The notes under the pieces are model-generated. The model had not been told where the DNA came from, searched no databases, and saw only the letters and a list, made by a program, of their open reading frames with translations. Shown one piece after another: positions 49,350-57,151 of a DNA stretch of 57,151 nt. The stretch is from positions 1-57,151 of the forward strand of contig JBBQNM010000007.1 in NCBI GenBank assembly GCA_038329895.1, in the 5' to 3' direction. This DNA comes from Mayfieldus sp038329895. GTDB lineage: Bacteria > Actinomycetota > Thermoleophilia > Solirubrobacterales > 70-9. The translations under genes and the position numbers were made by a program. Position 1 is the first letter of the stretch. The number at the start of each line of letters is the position of its first letter.

Positions 49350-51842
49350 CTACACATCAAGGTTTGTCACTTCCTTGGCATAGCGCTCGATGAAGTCGCG
49401 GCGCGGCTCGACCTGGTCGCCCATCAACATCGCGAAGATCCGGTCTGCCGCCGAAGCGTCGTCCATCGTCACCCGCTGCAGGGTGCGACTGTTGGGATCC
49501 ATCGTCGTCTCGCGCAGCTCGTCGGCGTTCATCTCCCCAAGACCCTTGAAGCGCGACAGCTGAACTCCGTGCTTGGCAAGGTCCATGACCGCGCGGTGCA
49601 GGTCGACGAACGAGAGCGCCTCCTCGCTGCGACCGCCGAGCCTCACGTCGAAGGGCGGGCGCCCCATCTGCTTGAGCAGGGTCGCGTGCACCTCGGCGAA
49701 CTTGCGGTACTCAGGGTGCTTGAACAGCTGATCCGGAAGCGTGTGGGTGCGGGCGAGGCCGGACTTGCGATGTATGGCCTTCACCTGCAGCTCGTCGCTC
49801 GAGTCCTTGGTGATCTCGGTCTCGAAGGGCTCCTCGGCGGGGGTCTTCTTGGACAGCACCTTGCGGGCTTCGGCCAGCGTCGCCACCTCTTCGTCGAGCA
49901 GCTGCGACTCCTCCAGGAAGCGCACCAGGTCGTGACCGAACTCCGCCTGCAGCGATGACGCCCACCCCTCGTACTCCTTCGAGCGCCGCACGTAGCTCTG
50001 CCAGCGGCTCTTGGTCAGCTTCTTGGAGAGCCCGTTGGCGTCGACAAGCTCGAAATCCTCGATCTTGTCGCGCAGCAGCAGCTCCTCGAGCTCCGACTCG
50101 CGCTCTATGTAAACCGACTTCCCGCCAGACCTGACCCCGTAGAGGGGCGGCTTGGCGATGTAGACGTAGCCGACGTCGAACAGCTCCGGCATCTGGCGGT
50201 AGAGGAAGGTGAGCACCAGGGTGCGGATGTGGGCGCCGTCGACATCGGCATCGGTCATCAGCACGACCTTGTGGTAGCGGGCCTCCTCGATGTTGAACTC
50301 GTCATGCACACCGGTGCCGATCGCCGTGATCAGGGCTTGAATCTCGATGTTGGCGAGCACCTTGTCGATGCGATTCTTCTCCGCATTGATGATCTTGCCG
50401 CGCAGCGGCAGCACCGCCTGCGTGTTGCGGTCACGGGCCTGCTTCGCAGAACCACCCGCGGAGTCGCCCTCAACGACGAACAGCTCCGCATGGGCAGGGT
50501 CCTTGACCGTGCAGTCGGCGAGCTTGCCCGGCAGGGTCGAGTTCTCCAGCGCCGACTTACGGCGCGTCAGGTCGCGTGCCTTGCGCGCCGCGTCGCGAGC
50601 CCGCGAGGCGTCAATGGCCTTGGTCACGATCCGGCGCGCGTCGCCCGGGTTCTCCTCCAGGAACTCGCCCAGCTTGCGATTCACGGTCGCCTCGACCAGG
50701 CCCTGGATCGGCGGGTTTCCGAGCTTGGTCTTGGTCTGGCCCTCGAACTGAGGATCGTGCAGCTTTACCGAGATCACCGCAGTGAGCCCCTCGCGCACGT
50801 CCTCACCGGAGAGGTTCTCGTCCTTGTCCTTCAGCAAGCCCCTGTTGCGCGCGTGCGCGTTCAGGGTCCGGGTCAGCGCGGAACGAAACCCCGACAGATG
50901 GGTGCCGCCTTCCTGAGTGTTGATGTTGTTGGCGAAACTGAAGATCGACTCCTGGTATGAGGAGTTCCACTGCATCGCGACCTCGACCTGGCCGTCCTCC
51001 TCGTCGGCCTCGAAGTAGATCGTCTTGCGGTGGAGCGGCTCGCGGTTCTCGTTCAGGTGGTTGACGAAGTCCTTGATCCCGCCGTCGTACTGGAAGCTGA
51101 TGCTGTCTCCTTCGCCGCGCTCGTCGACCAGCTCGATCTTCAACCCGCCGGTCAGGAACGCCGTCTCGCGCAGCCGCTCAGCGAGGGTCTGGAAGTCGTA
51201 CTCGATCTCCTCGAAGACCTCGAGGTCGGGCAGGAAGGTGATCGTCGTGCCTGTGGCCTTGGTCGTGGCGCCGCGCTTGAACTCCGAGGTCGGCTTTCCG
51301 CGCTCGTAGTCCTGGGTCCACACGTAGTCGTCGCGGCTGATCTCCAGGTGAAGGCGCTCGGAGAGCGCGTTGACAACCGAGACGCCGACTCCGTGCAGGC
51401 CCCCGGAGACCTTGTAGCCGCCCCCGTCGCCGAACTTGCCGCCCGAGTGCAGTGTGGTCAGCACGACCTCCGCCGCCGGGCGTTTCTCCTTCGCGTGCTG
51501 ATCGACGGGGATGCCGCGGCCGTCGTCGGACACGGTGCAGCGGTTGTCCGGGTGAAGGACGATCCGCACGCCGTCGCAGTAGCCGGCGATCGCTTCGTCG
51601 ACCGAGTTGTCCACCACCTCATAGACGAGGTGGTGGAGCCCGCGCGGGCCGGTCGAGCCGATGTACATGCCCGGCCGCTTGCGCACCGCCTCCAGGCCCT
51701 CGAGGACCGTGATGTCCTTGGCGTCGTAGGAGGCGCCGCCCTTGCGTGAGTCCTTCCCGGGACTCTCTTTGCGCGCTGCGCTGCCCTTGGGCGGCTTCGC
51801 TCGCGCATTGCTCTCAGCCAAGAAATTCCTTCCGTTGGTCAT
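49350..51842 (-). CDS. gyrB: DNA gyrase subunit B with a long TOPRIM-region insert
   Basis: GyrB is the ATPase subunit of gyrase. The 830-residue protein has a GHKL domain (DNSVDEAIAGYCDGVRI, DDGRGIPVD, SGGLHGVGVSVVNAL), a transducer domain and a TOPRIM domain (VEGDSAGGSAKQ, MTDADVDGAHI). SRFKGLGEMNADEL and the QVEPRRDFIE tail complete it. Between YIAKPPLY and RFKGLGEM there are about 200 residues, some 160-170 more than in typical actinobacterial GyrB. A 45-residue charged N-terminal extension precedes VLEGLEAVRKRPGMYIG. It is upstream of gyrA on the same strand. Confidence 0.97.
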   Translation of the reverse strand: MTNGRNFLAESNARAKPPKGSAARKESPGKDSRKGGASYDAKDITVLEGLEAVRKRPGMYIGSTGPRGLHHLVYEVVDNSVDEAIAGYCDGVRIVLHPDNRCTVSDDGRGIPVDQHAKEKRPAAEVVLTTLHSGGKFGDGGGYKVSGGLHGVGVSVVNALSERLHLEISRDDYVWTQDYERGKPTSEFKRGATTKATGTTITFLPDLEVFEEIEYDFQTLAERLRETAFLTGGLKIELVDERGEGDSISFQYDGGIKDFVNHLNENREPLHRKTIYFEADEEDGQVEVAMQWNSSYQESIFSFANNINTQEGGTHLSGFRSALTRTLNAHARNRGLLKDKDENLSGEDVREGLTAVISVKLHDPQFEGQTKTKLGNPPIQGLVEATVNRKLGEFLEENPGDARRIVTKAIDASRARDAARKARDLTRRKSALENSTLPGKLADCTVKDPAHAELFVVEGDSAGGSAKQARDRNTQAVLPLRGKIINAEKNRIDKVLANIEIQALITAIGTGVHDEFNIEEARYHKVVLMTDADVDGAHIRTLVLTFLYRQMPELFDVGYVYIAKPPLYGVRSGGKSVYIERESELEELLLRDKIEDFELVDANGLSKKLTKSRWQSYVRRSKEYEGWASSLQAEFGHDLVRFLEESQLLDEEVATLAEARKVLSKKTPAEEPFETEITKDSSDELQVKAIHRKSGLARTHTLPDQLFKHPEYRKFAEVHATLLKQMGRPPFDVRLGGRSEEALSFVDLHRAVMDLAKHGVQLSRFKGLGEMNADELRETTMDPNSRTLQRVTMDDASAADRIFAMLMGDQVEPRRDFIERYAKEVTNLDV

Positions 51843-51862
51843 AGAAAGCCCCGAATCGCCGG

Positions 51863-51882
51863 CGGCCTCAAATCGGCCTCAA
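51863..51882 (-). repeat. Tandem TTGAGGCCG motif in the gyrB leader
   Basis: On the minus strand TTGAGGCCG occurs twice (51882-51874 and 51871-51863) with 11-nt spacing, one helical turn, between the likely promoter and the gyrB start. It could be a regulator-binding site. Confidence 0.4.
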
Positions 51883-51917
51883 CACCAGCGTCGGGGCAAA
51901 CGATCAAGTTGACATAA

Positions 51918-51926
51918 AGGATACCA
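51918..51926 (-). promoter_or_regulatory. Candidate extended -10 promoter for gyrB
   Basis: TGGTATCCT on the minus strand fits an extended -10 element (TGnTATNNT). It would give a leader of about 70 nt. No good -35 box is seen 17 nt upstream. Confidence 0.4.
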
Positions 51927-52044
51927 GTTTCGGCCCCCGGAAATACCCGCAAAGAGTCACAAAAACCCTGCAAATCACGCACTATTTTGAGACGGTCCGT
52001 CGAGCCTTTGGAGCAGGTCCAGGAAATTCGTCCCCGAGCCCATA

Positions 52045-52060
52045 GGCTGGCTAGCCAGCC
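52045..52060. repeat. Perfect 16-bp palindrome spanning the DciA-like stop codon
   Basis: GGCTGGCTAGCCAGCC is fully self-complementary and overlaps the TAG stop (52053-52051) of the minus-strand DUF721 gene. Confidence 0.85.
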
Positions 52061-52341
52061 AGCAGCTTTAGAGCCTTCGGGGAGCGCTCCCCGAGCCGCT
52101 CGCCAAGGCGCGCCAGCAGCTCGCCCTCCATCAGGCTCAGCTCCTGCGCCCAGGTGGCGCTCTGGCAGCGGATCGTCAGCACCCCGTCGTGCTCCGCGAC
52201 CGGTTCGGTGGCGGCGGCGATCGCTTCTCCCACCGCATCGCTCCAGACCGTCTGCGCCGCCGCGAGGTCGGTGCGCGGAGCGCTGCGTTCGAGGGCCGCG
52301 CGCAGCGCATGCGAAGCCGGCCTGGGCATCGAACGGCCCAT
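52051..52341 (-). CDS. DUF721/DciA-like protein
   Basis: The 96-residue protein matches DUF721, related to DciA, the widespread loader or operator of the replicative helicase DnaB. It has WSDAVGEAIAAATEP, DGVLTIRCQSATWAQELSLM and LLARLGERLG, the conserved DUF721 core. A DUF721 gene commonly sits between recF and gyrB in actinobacteria, as here. Its ATG overlaps the recF stop (TGATG), so translation is coupled. Confidence 0.88.
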   Translation of the reverse strand: MGRSMPRPASHALRAALERSAPRTDLAAAQTVWSDAVGEAIAAATEPVAEHDGVLTIRCQSATWAQELSLMEGELLARLGERLGERSPKALKLLAG

Positions 52342-53435
52342 CAGGCGACCGCCTCCAGCGCCCCTGCGGATCCCGACGGCATTCGCACCAGCCGCTCTCC
52401 TGCGGGCGAGGGAAGGGCATCCTCGTCGGCGGCGCTGATCAGGCTCTGTCCGGCATTCGCGAGACGCGAGGCCAGCAACTCGCGGTGGGCGGGATCCAGC
52501 TCGCTCATAACGTCGTCGAGCAGCATCAGTGGAGCTGGAGAGCCGGCGGCAATCAGGGTCTCGCGCTCGGCGAACAGCAGCGCCAGTAACCCGGCGCGCT
52601 GCTCTCCCTGCGATCCGTACCGGCGCATCGATCGCCCGCCGATCGTCAGCTCGAGCTCGTCAAGGTGCGGACCCAGGGACGTCCTGGCCCGCCGCAGGTC
52701 GGAGGCGCGGCGCTCGGCCAGAGCCTCCCGCAGAGCCTCGGGATCGGCCTCGCTGCGAGCGGCATAGCGCAACTCCGCGGCCTCGACGCCAAGCTCGGCC
52801 GCCGATTCGCCAAAGCGAGGGGCAAGTTCGGCCGTCGCCTCGTCGCGCGCCTCGATCAGCGGCGTCGCGGCTGTCGCGAGGGCGATGTCCCATGCGTCCA
52901 GCTCCGCCTCCGGCGAGAGGCCGGCGGTGACCCTACGCAGCAAGGCGTTGCGCTGCGCGAGCCTCTGCCCGTAGTCCTGCCGCAGACCCGAGCGCGAGGG
53001 CCAGCGCGCGGCAATGAAGCGGTCGATATGAGCCCGGCGCTCCGCCGGCGGGCCCTTGACGAGGACGAGGCGGTCGGGGCTGAAGACGACCAGGTGCGGA
53101 CGGTGGCGGGCGATCGTCTCCGGTGGCGCCGGCTCCCCGTCGAGCAGGTGGCGCCGGCCCTCGGCGCGCGAGACCGATGCCAGCAACGAGTGCGAAGTCT
53201 GCTCGTCCGCCAGGGCAACCAGCTCGGCGCGGGCGACCGACTCTCCGAAGCGGATCAGCTCCCTGCGATCGCGAGTCCGAAACGAGCGGCCGCTGAGGCC
53301 GAAGAAGATCGCCTCCAGCAGGTTCGTCTTACCGGTTCCGTTGTCACCGACGACAGATGTGATTCCGGGCCCGATCTCGATTTGCAATCGATCAAGGCTG
53401 CGAAGGTCGCGAACGTCGAGGCTGACCACCCGCAT
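52341..53435 (-). CDS. recF: DNA replication and repair protein RecF
   Basis: This SMC-like ATPase loads RecA at gaps with RecO and RecR. The 364-residue protein has the Walker A GDNGTGKT (30-37) followed by NLLEAIFFGLSGRSF and GPPAERRAHIDRF. Later come the signature region YGSQGEQRAGLLALLFAE and the Walker B PLMLLDDVMSELD. Length is normal. It starts 16 nt after the dnaN stop and is co-transcribed with dnaN and the DUF721 gene. Confidence 0.96.
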   Translation of the reverse strand: MRVVSLDVRDLRSLDRLQIEIGPGITSVVGDNGTGKTNLLEAIFFGLSGRSFRTRDRRELIRFGESVARAELVALADEQTSHSLLASVSRAEGRRHLLDGEPAPPETIARHRPHLVVFSPDRLVLVKGPPAERRAHIDRFIAARWPSRSGLRQDYGQRLAQRNALLRRVTAGLSPEAELDAWDIALATAATPLIEARDEATAELAPRFGESAAELGVEAAELRYAARSEADPEALREALAERRASDLRRARTSLGPHLDELELTIGGRSMRRYGSQGEQRAGLLALLFAERETLIAAGSPAPLMLLDDVMSELDPAHRELLASRLANAGQSLISAADEDALPSPAGERLVRMPSGSAGALEAVA

Positions 53436-53451
53436 CCCGCAACCCTCCGCG

Positions 53452-54558
53452 CTACACGTTGAGCCGGATCGGCATCACCAGATAGCGGTAGTCCTCGCCC
53501 TCGCCGGGTTGCAGCAGACCCGGGCGCAGCGGCGAGATCAGCCGCAGCAGCAGCTCGTCGCCCTCGACGCTGTCGATTCCGTCCTTGAGGAACTCCGGGT
53601 TGAAGCCGATCTCCAGCGGCTCGCCCTCGAAGGCGGCCGGCATGGTCTCGGTCGCGTCGCCCACCTCCGGCGTTTCGGCCGCCACCGTCAGCTCACCGGA
53701 CTTGAACGAGAGGCGCAGCGGGGCGTTGCGTTGGGCGAGCTGGCTGACGCGCCGAGTCACTTCCAGGAACTCCTCGCGAGGCAGTCGCACGTCATGGTCA
53801 TAGGACTCGGGAAGCAGTTGCGTGTGGTTGGGGAACTGGCCCTCGATCAGCCGCGTCGTCAACACGACCCGGCCGGCCACGAAAACTGCCTGATTGGGCA
53901 GCAGCGAGATCTCCACCGTCTCGGCTTCCTCGCCGACCAGGATGCGCGCCAACTCTCGAAGCGCCCGGGCGGGCACGTTCGCCTCCAGCTCCCCGCCCAC
54001 CTCTGTCTCCAGTTCGGTGCGCTTGACGCTAAGCCGGTAGGAGTCGGTCGCGACCATGGTCATCTGGCGGTCCGCGGCGCTTACCAGCACGCCGGTGAGG
54101 ACCGGCCGCATGTCGTCCCGCGAAGCAGCGCGCGCAACGAGCTCGATCGTGGCGGCAAATGCCGCTGCCGGAATCCGCAGCGGCTCGTCGGTCGGAGCCG
54201 GGAACTGCGGGAAGTCCTCGGCGGGCAAGGTACGAAGGTGAAAGACCGCACTGCCCGAGCGCAGCTCGACGTCGCGCTCCGCCTCGCGGGTCTCGATCGT
54301 GACCTCATCTACTCCCAGCGACCTCGCCACCTCAACCAGCTGCCGACCCGGCAGCAGTACGGATCCATCGGCGTCGACATCACCTTCAAGGTCGGTCTGC
54401 AAACTCATCTCGAGATCGGTCGCCCGCAGCGCCAGTTTTCCTCCATCGCTGGAGAGCAAGATGCCGCCGAGAGCTTGAGTCGTAGCGCGGGTGGAGACTG
54501 CGCGGCTAACGATCCCAAGACGCGCAACGAGCTCTTGTCGCTGTGTAGTGATCTTCAA
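53452..54558 (-). CDS. dnaN: DNA polymerase III beta clamp
   Basis: The sliding clamp tethers polymerase III to DNA. The 368-residue protein has three similar clamp domains of about 120 residues each and begins MKITTQRQELVARLGIVSRA. SYRLSVKRTELE lies in the middle domain and PLRPGLLQPGEGEDYRYLVMPIRLNV holds the MPIRL C-terminal end that forms the peptide-binding cleft. It is the first gene left of the likely origin and is transcribed away from it. Confidence 0.97.
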   Translation of the reverse strand: MKITTQRQELVARLGIVSRAVSTRATTQALGGILLSSDGGKLALRATDLEMSLQTDLEGDVDADGSVLLPGRQLVEVARSLGVDEVTIETREAERDVELRSGSAVFHLRTLPAEDFPQFPAPTDEPLRIPAAAFAATIELVARAASRDDMRPVLTGVLVSAADRQMTMVATDSYRLSVKRTELETEVGGELEANVPARALRELARILVGEEAETVEISLLPNQAVFVAGRVVLTTRLIEGQFPNHTQLLPESYDHDVRLPREEFLEVTRRVSQLAQRNAPLRLSFKSGELTVAAETPEVGDATETMPAAFEGEPLEIGFNPEFLKDGIDSVEGDELLLRLISPLRPGLLQPGEGEDYRYLVMPIRLNV

Positions 54559-54689
54559 AAGAGGTTGTCCTTAGTCATATTTAGGTTTGTGGATTTTGTG
54601 GATAGGGTTGCTTTTTGGCTTTCTAGTGCCATATTTGCCCTGTGGGTTCCTGGAACTGAAGGGTTGGATTCTTACAGTGCTGGCGGCCG
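54559..54689. other. oriC: Likely replication origin (oriC) between dnaN and dnaA
   Basis: The 131-bp gap is clearly richer in A+T than its surroundings, notably 54560-54640. TGTGGATTT (54588-54596) and TGTGGATAG (54597-54605) lie side by side and match the DnaA box TTATCCACA, in reverse, at 7 and 8 of 9 positions. Weaker copies are at 54641 and, in the dnaA 3' end, at 54713 (TGTGGATGT). Gene direction flips from minus to plus just right of dnaA. The number of boxes is small for an actinobacterium, so nearby sequence may contribute. Confidence 0.7.
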
Positions 54690-56069
54690 TCAAGCGGTTG
54701 CGCCGAGCTGACTGTGGATGTTGTCGCGTAGACGCTCGAGTTGCTCGCGTGTCTCGATATCGCCGTCAGCACAGCGTTGTTCGACACGGCGGATGGCGTT
54801 AAGAATCGTCGTGTGATCGCGGCCGCCGAACTCGCGGCCGATCTGAGGTAGAGAGAGGTCGGTTATTTCGCGACAGAGGTAGATGGCGAGTTGGCGCGCG
54901 CGCAACGGCGCTGCGGCTCGGCTTGGACCGACGATGGAAGAGTGCGGCAGGTCAAATGAGGCTGCAGCCGCGCCTTGGATTGCCTCAACGGCGTTTGGTC
55001 TCGGCCGCGGGTCGGCGGGGATGACTTCCTCGACCAGCTCGGAGCTGAGGGGCCGCGCGCGCAGCGAGGCGTGGGCGATGACACTGGTCAGCGCTCCGTG
55101 TAACTGGCGGATGTTGGCGTCGATGCGATGCGCAAGAACCGCCAGCGCGTCGCTGTCGGCGACCTCGACGTTCGCTTCGCGGACCAGGCGTCGTAGAACA
55201 ATCAGGCGGGTGGCGAGGTTGGGAGGCTCCACCGCGACCGTGAGACCCCATTCGAAACGGTCGCGCAGCCTCGCGGCGAGGGTTGACAGCTCGCTGGGGA
55301 TGCGATCCGCCGAGAGCACAAGCTGGCTCCCGGCCTCATAGAGCGCGTTGAAGGTGTGGAAGAACTCCTCTTCGGTGTGGCGTTTTCCCTCTAGGAACTG
55401 GACGTCGTCGATCAGCAGCACGTCGATGTCGCGGTAGCGGCGTTTGAATTCCTCCGAGCCGGAGGCATGAAGAGCGGCGACGAACTCGTTGGTGAAGCAC
55501 TCGGCGGTCGAGTAGCGGACGTCGAGCTCCGGGGCGCTGTCGCGCAGGTAGTTGGCGATCGCCGCCAGCAGGTGTGTCTTGCCGAGCCCCGGCGGTCCGT
55601 GCAGGAAGAGCGGGTTGTAAGCCTCCGCGGGAGCCTCCGCGACAGCCAGCGCCGCCGCGTGGGCAAGACGGTTGCCCTCGCCGATCACGAAACGCTCGAA
55701 GGTGTAGTTGGGGTTCAGAACGGCCCCGCCCACCCCGCCGTCGGTCCCAGGTGCCGACTCGAGCGGCGCGAAGCTGACCTCGCGAAGCCCGGCCGCCACC
55801 TGGGTCAAAGCCTGGCTGATCAGCGCCGCGTAGCGACGCTCGACCCAGGCACGGATCCCGTCCGGAGCTTTTACGTAGAGCGTGTCCCCCTGGGCCGCCG
55901 CCGCGCGCAGGGGCTCGAGCCAGAGCCTGAAGGTCGCGTCGGGGACCGAGACGCGCAGCCTCTCGGTCACCGCCTGCCAGATCGAGCCGAGGTCCTGTTG
56001 CGCCGCCGTGTCGCTGAAGCCGTCCTCAACGAGGGGCCGGGCGGTCGGCTGATCTGGGACTTGCGGCAC
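54690..56069 (-). CDS. dnaA: Chromosomal replication initiator DnaA
   Basis: DnaA binds oriC and opens it in its ATP form. About 459 residues show domain I (IWQAVTERLRVSVPDATFRLWLEPL), a short linker, and the AAA+ domain with GPPGLGKTHLLAAI, the Walker B LLIDDVQFLEGK and LRDRFEWGL. The DNA-binding domain has the signature ARQLAIYLCREITDLSLPQI followed by GREFGGRDHTTIL. GTG 56069 is preferred, with GAGAGGGG about 11 nt upstream; ATG 56120 would add a basic 17-residue extension without a Shine-Dalgarno. It is divergent from rpmH. Confidence 0.96.
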   Translation of the reverse strand: MPQVPDQPTARPLVEDGFSDTAAQQDLGSIWQAVTERLRVSVPDATFRLWLEPLRAAAAQGDTLYVKAPDGIRAWVERRYAALISQALTQVAAGLREVSFAPLESAPGTDGGVGGAVLNPNYTFERFVIGEGNRLAHAAALAVAEAPAEAYNPLFLHGPPGLGKTHLLAAIANYLRDSAPELDVRYSTAECFTNEFVAALHASGSEEFKRRYRDIDVLLIDDVQFLEGKRHTEEEFFHTFNALYEAGSQLVLSADRIPSELSTLAARLRDRFEWGLTVAVEPPNLATRLIVLRRLVREANVEVADSDALAVLAHRIDANIRQLHGALTSVIAHASLRARPLSSELVEEVIPADPRPRPNAVEAIQGAAAASFDLPHSSIVGPSRAAAPLRARQLAIYLCREITDLSLPQIGREFGGRDHTTILNAIRRVEQRCADGDIETREQLERLRDNIHSQLGATA

Positions 56070-56264
56070 CTGGCGTAGACCCCTCTCATCGCGGTTCCGG
56101 TGGCGGCGGTGCCGGTGCATTGGGTCGCCGCCACGTCGAAGCGGCGCCGACCTTACGTGGCCGCTCGACCCCCTGCAAGACGCTCCCTCGCAATTCGCGC
56201 CGAAAACGTCGCGGGCGATTCGATCGGCGATCGGACTGACCGAAGACCGGCGGAGACCGGACCG

Positions 56265-56270
56265 TATACT
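56265..56270 (+). promoter_or_regulatory. Candidate -10 box of rpmH-rnpA-yidD-yidC
   Basis: TATACT, 5 of 6 to TATAAT, lies 17 nt before the rpmH ATG. A convincing -35 box is not visible at 17 nt; GAAGAC is there. Confidence 0.5.
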
Positions 56271-56287
56271 GGCGCCCAGGCCAGGCC

Positions 56288-56422
56288 ATGAAGCGGACTT
56301 ACCAACCGAAGAAGCGCAAGCGGGCCCGGACCCACGGTTTCCGGGCCCGGATGCGCACGCGTGGTGGACGCGCGATCTTGAAGCGCCGGCGCCGTAAGGG
56401 CCGAAAGCGCCTGGCGCCCTGA
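56288..56422 (+). CDS. rpmH: Large ribosomal subunit protein bL34
   Basis: The 44-residue basic protein begins MKRTYQPKKRKRARTHGF, then FRARMRTRGGRAILKRRR and the end KGRKRLAP, the full-length bL34 pattern. It lies in the invariant rpmH-rnpA pair next to dnaA. Upstream AGG pairs give only a weak Shine-Dalgarno. The rnpA start follows the stop after 2 nt. Confidence 0.98.
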   Translation: MKRTYQPKKRKRARTHGFRARMRTRGGRAILKRRRRKGRKRLAP

Positions 56423-56424
56423 CC

Positions 56425-56811
56425 ATGGCCTCCGGGGGCGCAGGCGCGCGCAAGCGGCGCCGCCTGTCACGCAGCGGTGAGTTCGATCGCGTCTACCGCG
56501 AGGGCTCCTCGCACGCCAACCGATTTCTGGTCGTCTACAGCTTCCCGCGCTCCGAGGAGGACGCCGACGAGCTGCGGCTCGGGGTCTCGGTGGGCCGCAA
56601 GATCGGCGGGGCGGTGGAGCGCAACCGCATCAAGCGGGCGCTGCGAGAAGCGTTCTGGAGCCTCGAGGAAGAGCTTCCGGAGGGCCATGACTTCGTGCTG
56701 GTCGCCCGCGCCGAGATCGTGCCGCTCTGGGAGCGCGATGGAGCGCAGGGAATCCAGGCGTCGTTGCGAGAGGCTCTGGGAGCGGCCTCGCAGAAGGACC
56801 GTTTGACGTGA
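56425..56811 (+). CDS. rnpA: Ribonuclease P protein component
   Basis: This basic protein assists the RNase P RNA in cutting tRNA 5' leaders. The 128-residue product has KRRRLSRSGEFDRVYREGSS at the N-terminus. The signature RNR motif is in VSVGRKIGGAVERNRIKRAL, followed by REAFWSLE, and HDFVLVARAEI lies in the last strand. Length is normal. Its stop overlaps the yidD GTG start by 4 nt. Confidence 0.97.
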   Translation: MASGGAGARKRRRLSRSGEFDRVYREGSSHANRFLVVYSFPRSEEDADELRLGVSVGRKIGGAVERNRIKRALREAFWSLEEELPEGHDFVLVARAEIVPLWERDGAQGIQASLREALGAASQKDRLT

Positions 56812-57080
56812 AACGCCTGCTGCTGGCGCTGATCTCCGCCTACCGGCGCTGGATCTCCCCGGGCTTGCCGCGGCGCTGCCGCTACGAGCCGAGCTGCTCC
56901 GTTTACGCGATGACCGCGATTCGGCGCTTCGGGCCGCTGCGCGGCGCCCTGCTCGGCGGCTGGCGCCTGCTGCGCTGCAACCCGTTCTCGAACGGTGGTT
57001 TCGACCCGGTCCCCGAGCGGTTCACCCTGCGGGTGAAGCCGATCGACCCGGCCGACTACTACGGTGAGGTCAAGACGTGA
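56808..57080 (+). CDS. yidD: Membrane protein insertion efficiency factor YidD
   Basis: The 90-residue peripheral membrane protein has the YidD core: ISAYRRWISPGLPRRCRY, EPSCSVYAMTAIRRFG with its cysteines, and GGWRLLRCNPFSNGGFDPVP. It aids insertion through YidC. The GTG start overlaps the rnpA stop, and its own stop overlaps the yidC start, so the chain is translationally coupled. Confidence 0.96.
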   Translation: MKRLLLALISAYRRWISPGLPRRCRYEPSCSVYAMTAIRRFGPLRGALLGGWRLLRCNPFSNGGFDPVPERFTLRVKPIDPADYYGEVKT

Positions 57081-57151
57081 TCCCTCCCGCAGACATCTTC
57101 GCCCCGCTCGAGAACGTCGCCAAGTCGATCCTCGACTTCTTCCACGACGAC
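57077..57151 (+). CDS. yidC: Membrane protein insertase YidC, N-terminal fragment
   Basis: The GTG at 57077 overlaps the yidD stop (GTGA). The frame opens with MIPPADIFAPLENVAKSILD and runs off the window after about 25 codons. The position directly after yidD and the ENVAKSIL-type amphipathic start match actinobacterial YidC, which in this lineage lacks the large periplasmic domain. Identity rests mainly on context. Confidence 0.75.
   Translation, partial: MIPPADIFAPLENVAKSILDFFHDD

Overview
The window is GC-rich chromosomal DNA from a bacterium. It carries the classic replication-origin neighbourhood at its right end: gyrA, gyrB, a DciA-like DUF721 gene, recF, dnaN and dnaA on the minus strand, then rpmH, rnpA, yidD and the start of yidC on the plus strand. 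It also carries the actinobacterial signalling and cell-wall operon (two FHA proteins, a PP2C phosphatase, RodA/FtsW, PbpA and PASTA-PknB). Together these point to an actinobacterium. A deep-branching class such as Thermoleophilia is my inference, partly because GyrB carries the long insert that most actinobacteria lack. No phage, insertion sequence, CRISPR array or rRNA was seen.

Layout. 1-9.7 kb: the end of lipA, a secreted CARDB-like protein, a DUF4395-thioredoxin membrane protein, a rhomboid protease overlapping a D,D-carboxypeptidase, tRNA-Ala(UGC), glutamate dehydrogenase, a structured 300-bp intergenic region, a very acidic protein, a diguanylate cyclase, tRNA-Ala(CGC) and a secreted PQQ-type sugar dehydrogenase. 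9.7-14.3 kb: an FAD oxidoreductase with an alkyltransferase-like protein, metF, an alpha/beta hydrolase and a DUF3105 protein. 14.3-26.3 kb: a surface polysaccharide locus with FemAB-like and GNAT acyltransferases, an initiating sugar transferase, three glycosyltransferases, a Wzx-like flippase, a Wzy/ligase-like protein, a FlgD-Ig-like protein, a LytR_C protein and a CapD/FlaA1-type nucleotide-sugar dehydratase. 26.4-30.6 kb: DedA and UppP (undecaprenyl phosphate recycling), purM, a DJ-1/PfpI protein and a DsbA-family protein.

30.6-42.1 kb: a Ser/Thr kinase with a discoidin-like ectodomain (plus strand) faces a long minus-strand operon: a kinase with a polytopic membrane tail, FhaA, FhaB, PP2C, RodA/FtsW, PbpA, PknB with four PASTA repeats, and Ddl. 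This operon couples muropeptide sensing and phosphorylation to elongation-type peptidoglycan synthesis. 42.2-46.7 kb: a membrane-anchored CARDB protein, DUF4446, pheA, an HNH endonuclease, a 380-bp gap with a candidate short ORF, and an SDR oxidoreductase. 46.7-57.2 kb: the origin block; the AT-richer dnaA-dnaN gap with adjacent DnaA-box-like 9-mers is the likely oriC.

The most unusual signals are small. A 12-nt uninterrupted match to the anti-Shine-Dalgarno tail sits in the loop of a hairpin before a 14-codon ORF (45.7 kb). Palindromic repeats sit just after stop codons, including two with identical 18-nt spacing. The fhaA homologue appears to start at an AUC codon. Paired 7-nt tandem arrays between gyrB and gyrA form an imperfect inverted repeat. 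Many genes have a TANNNT hexamer 6-11 nt before the start, which suggests widespread leaderless transcription.
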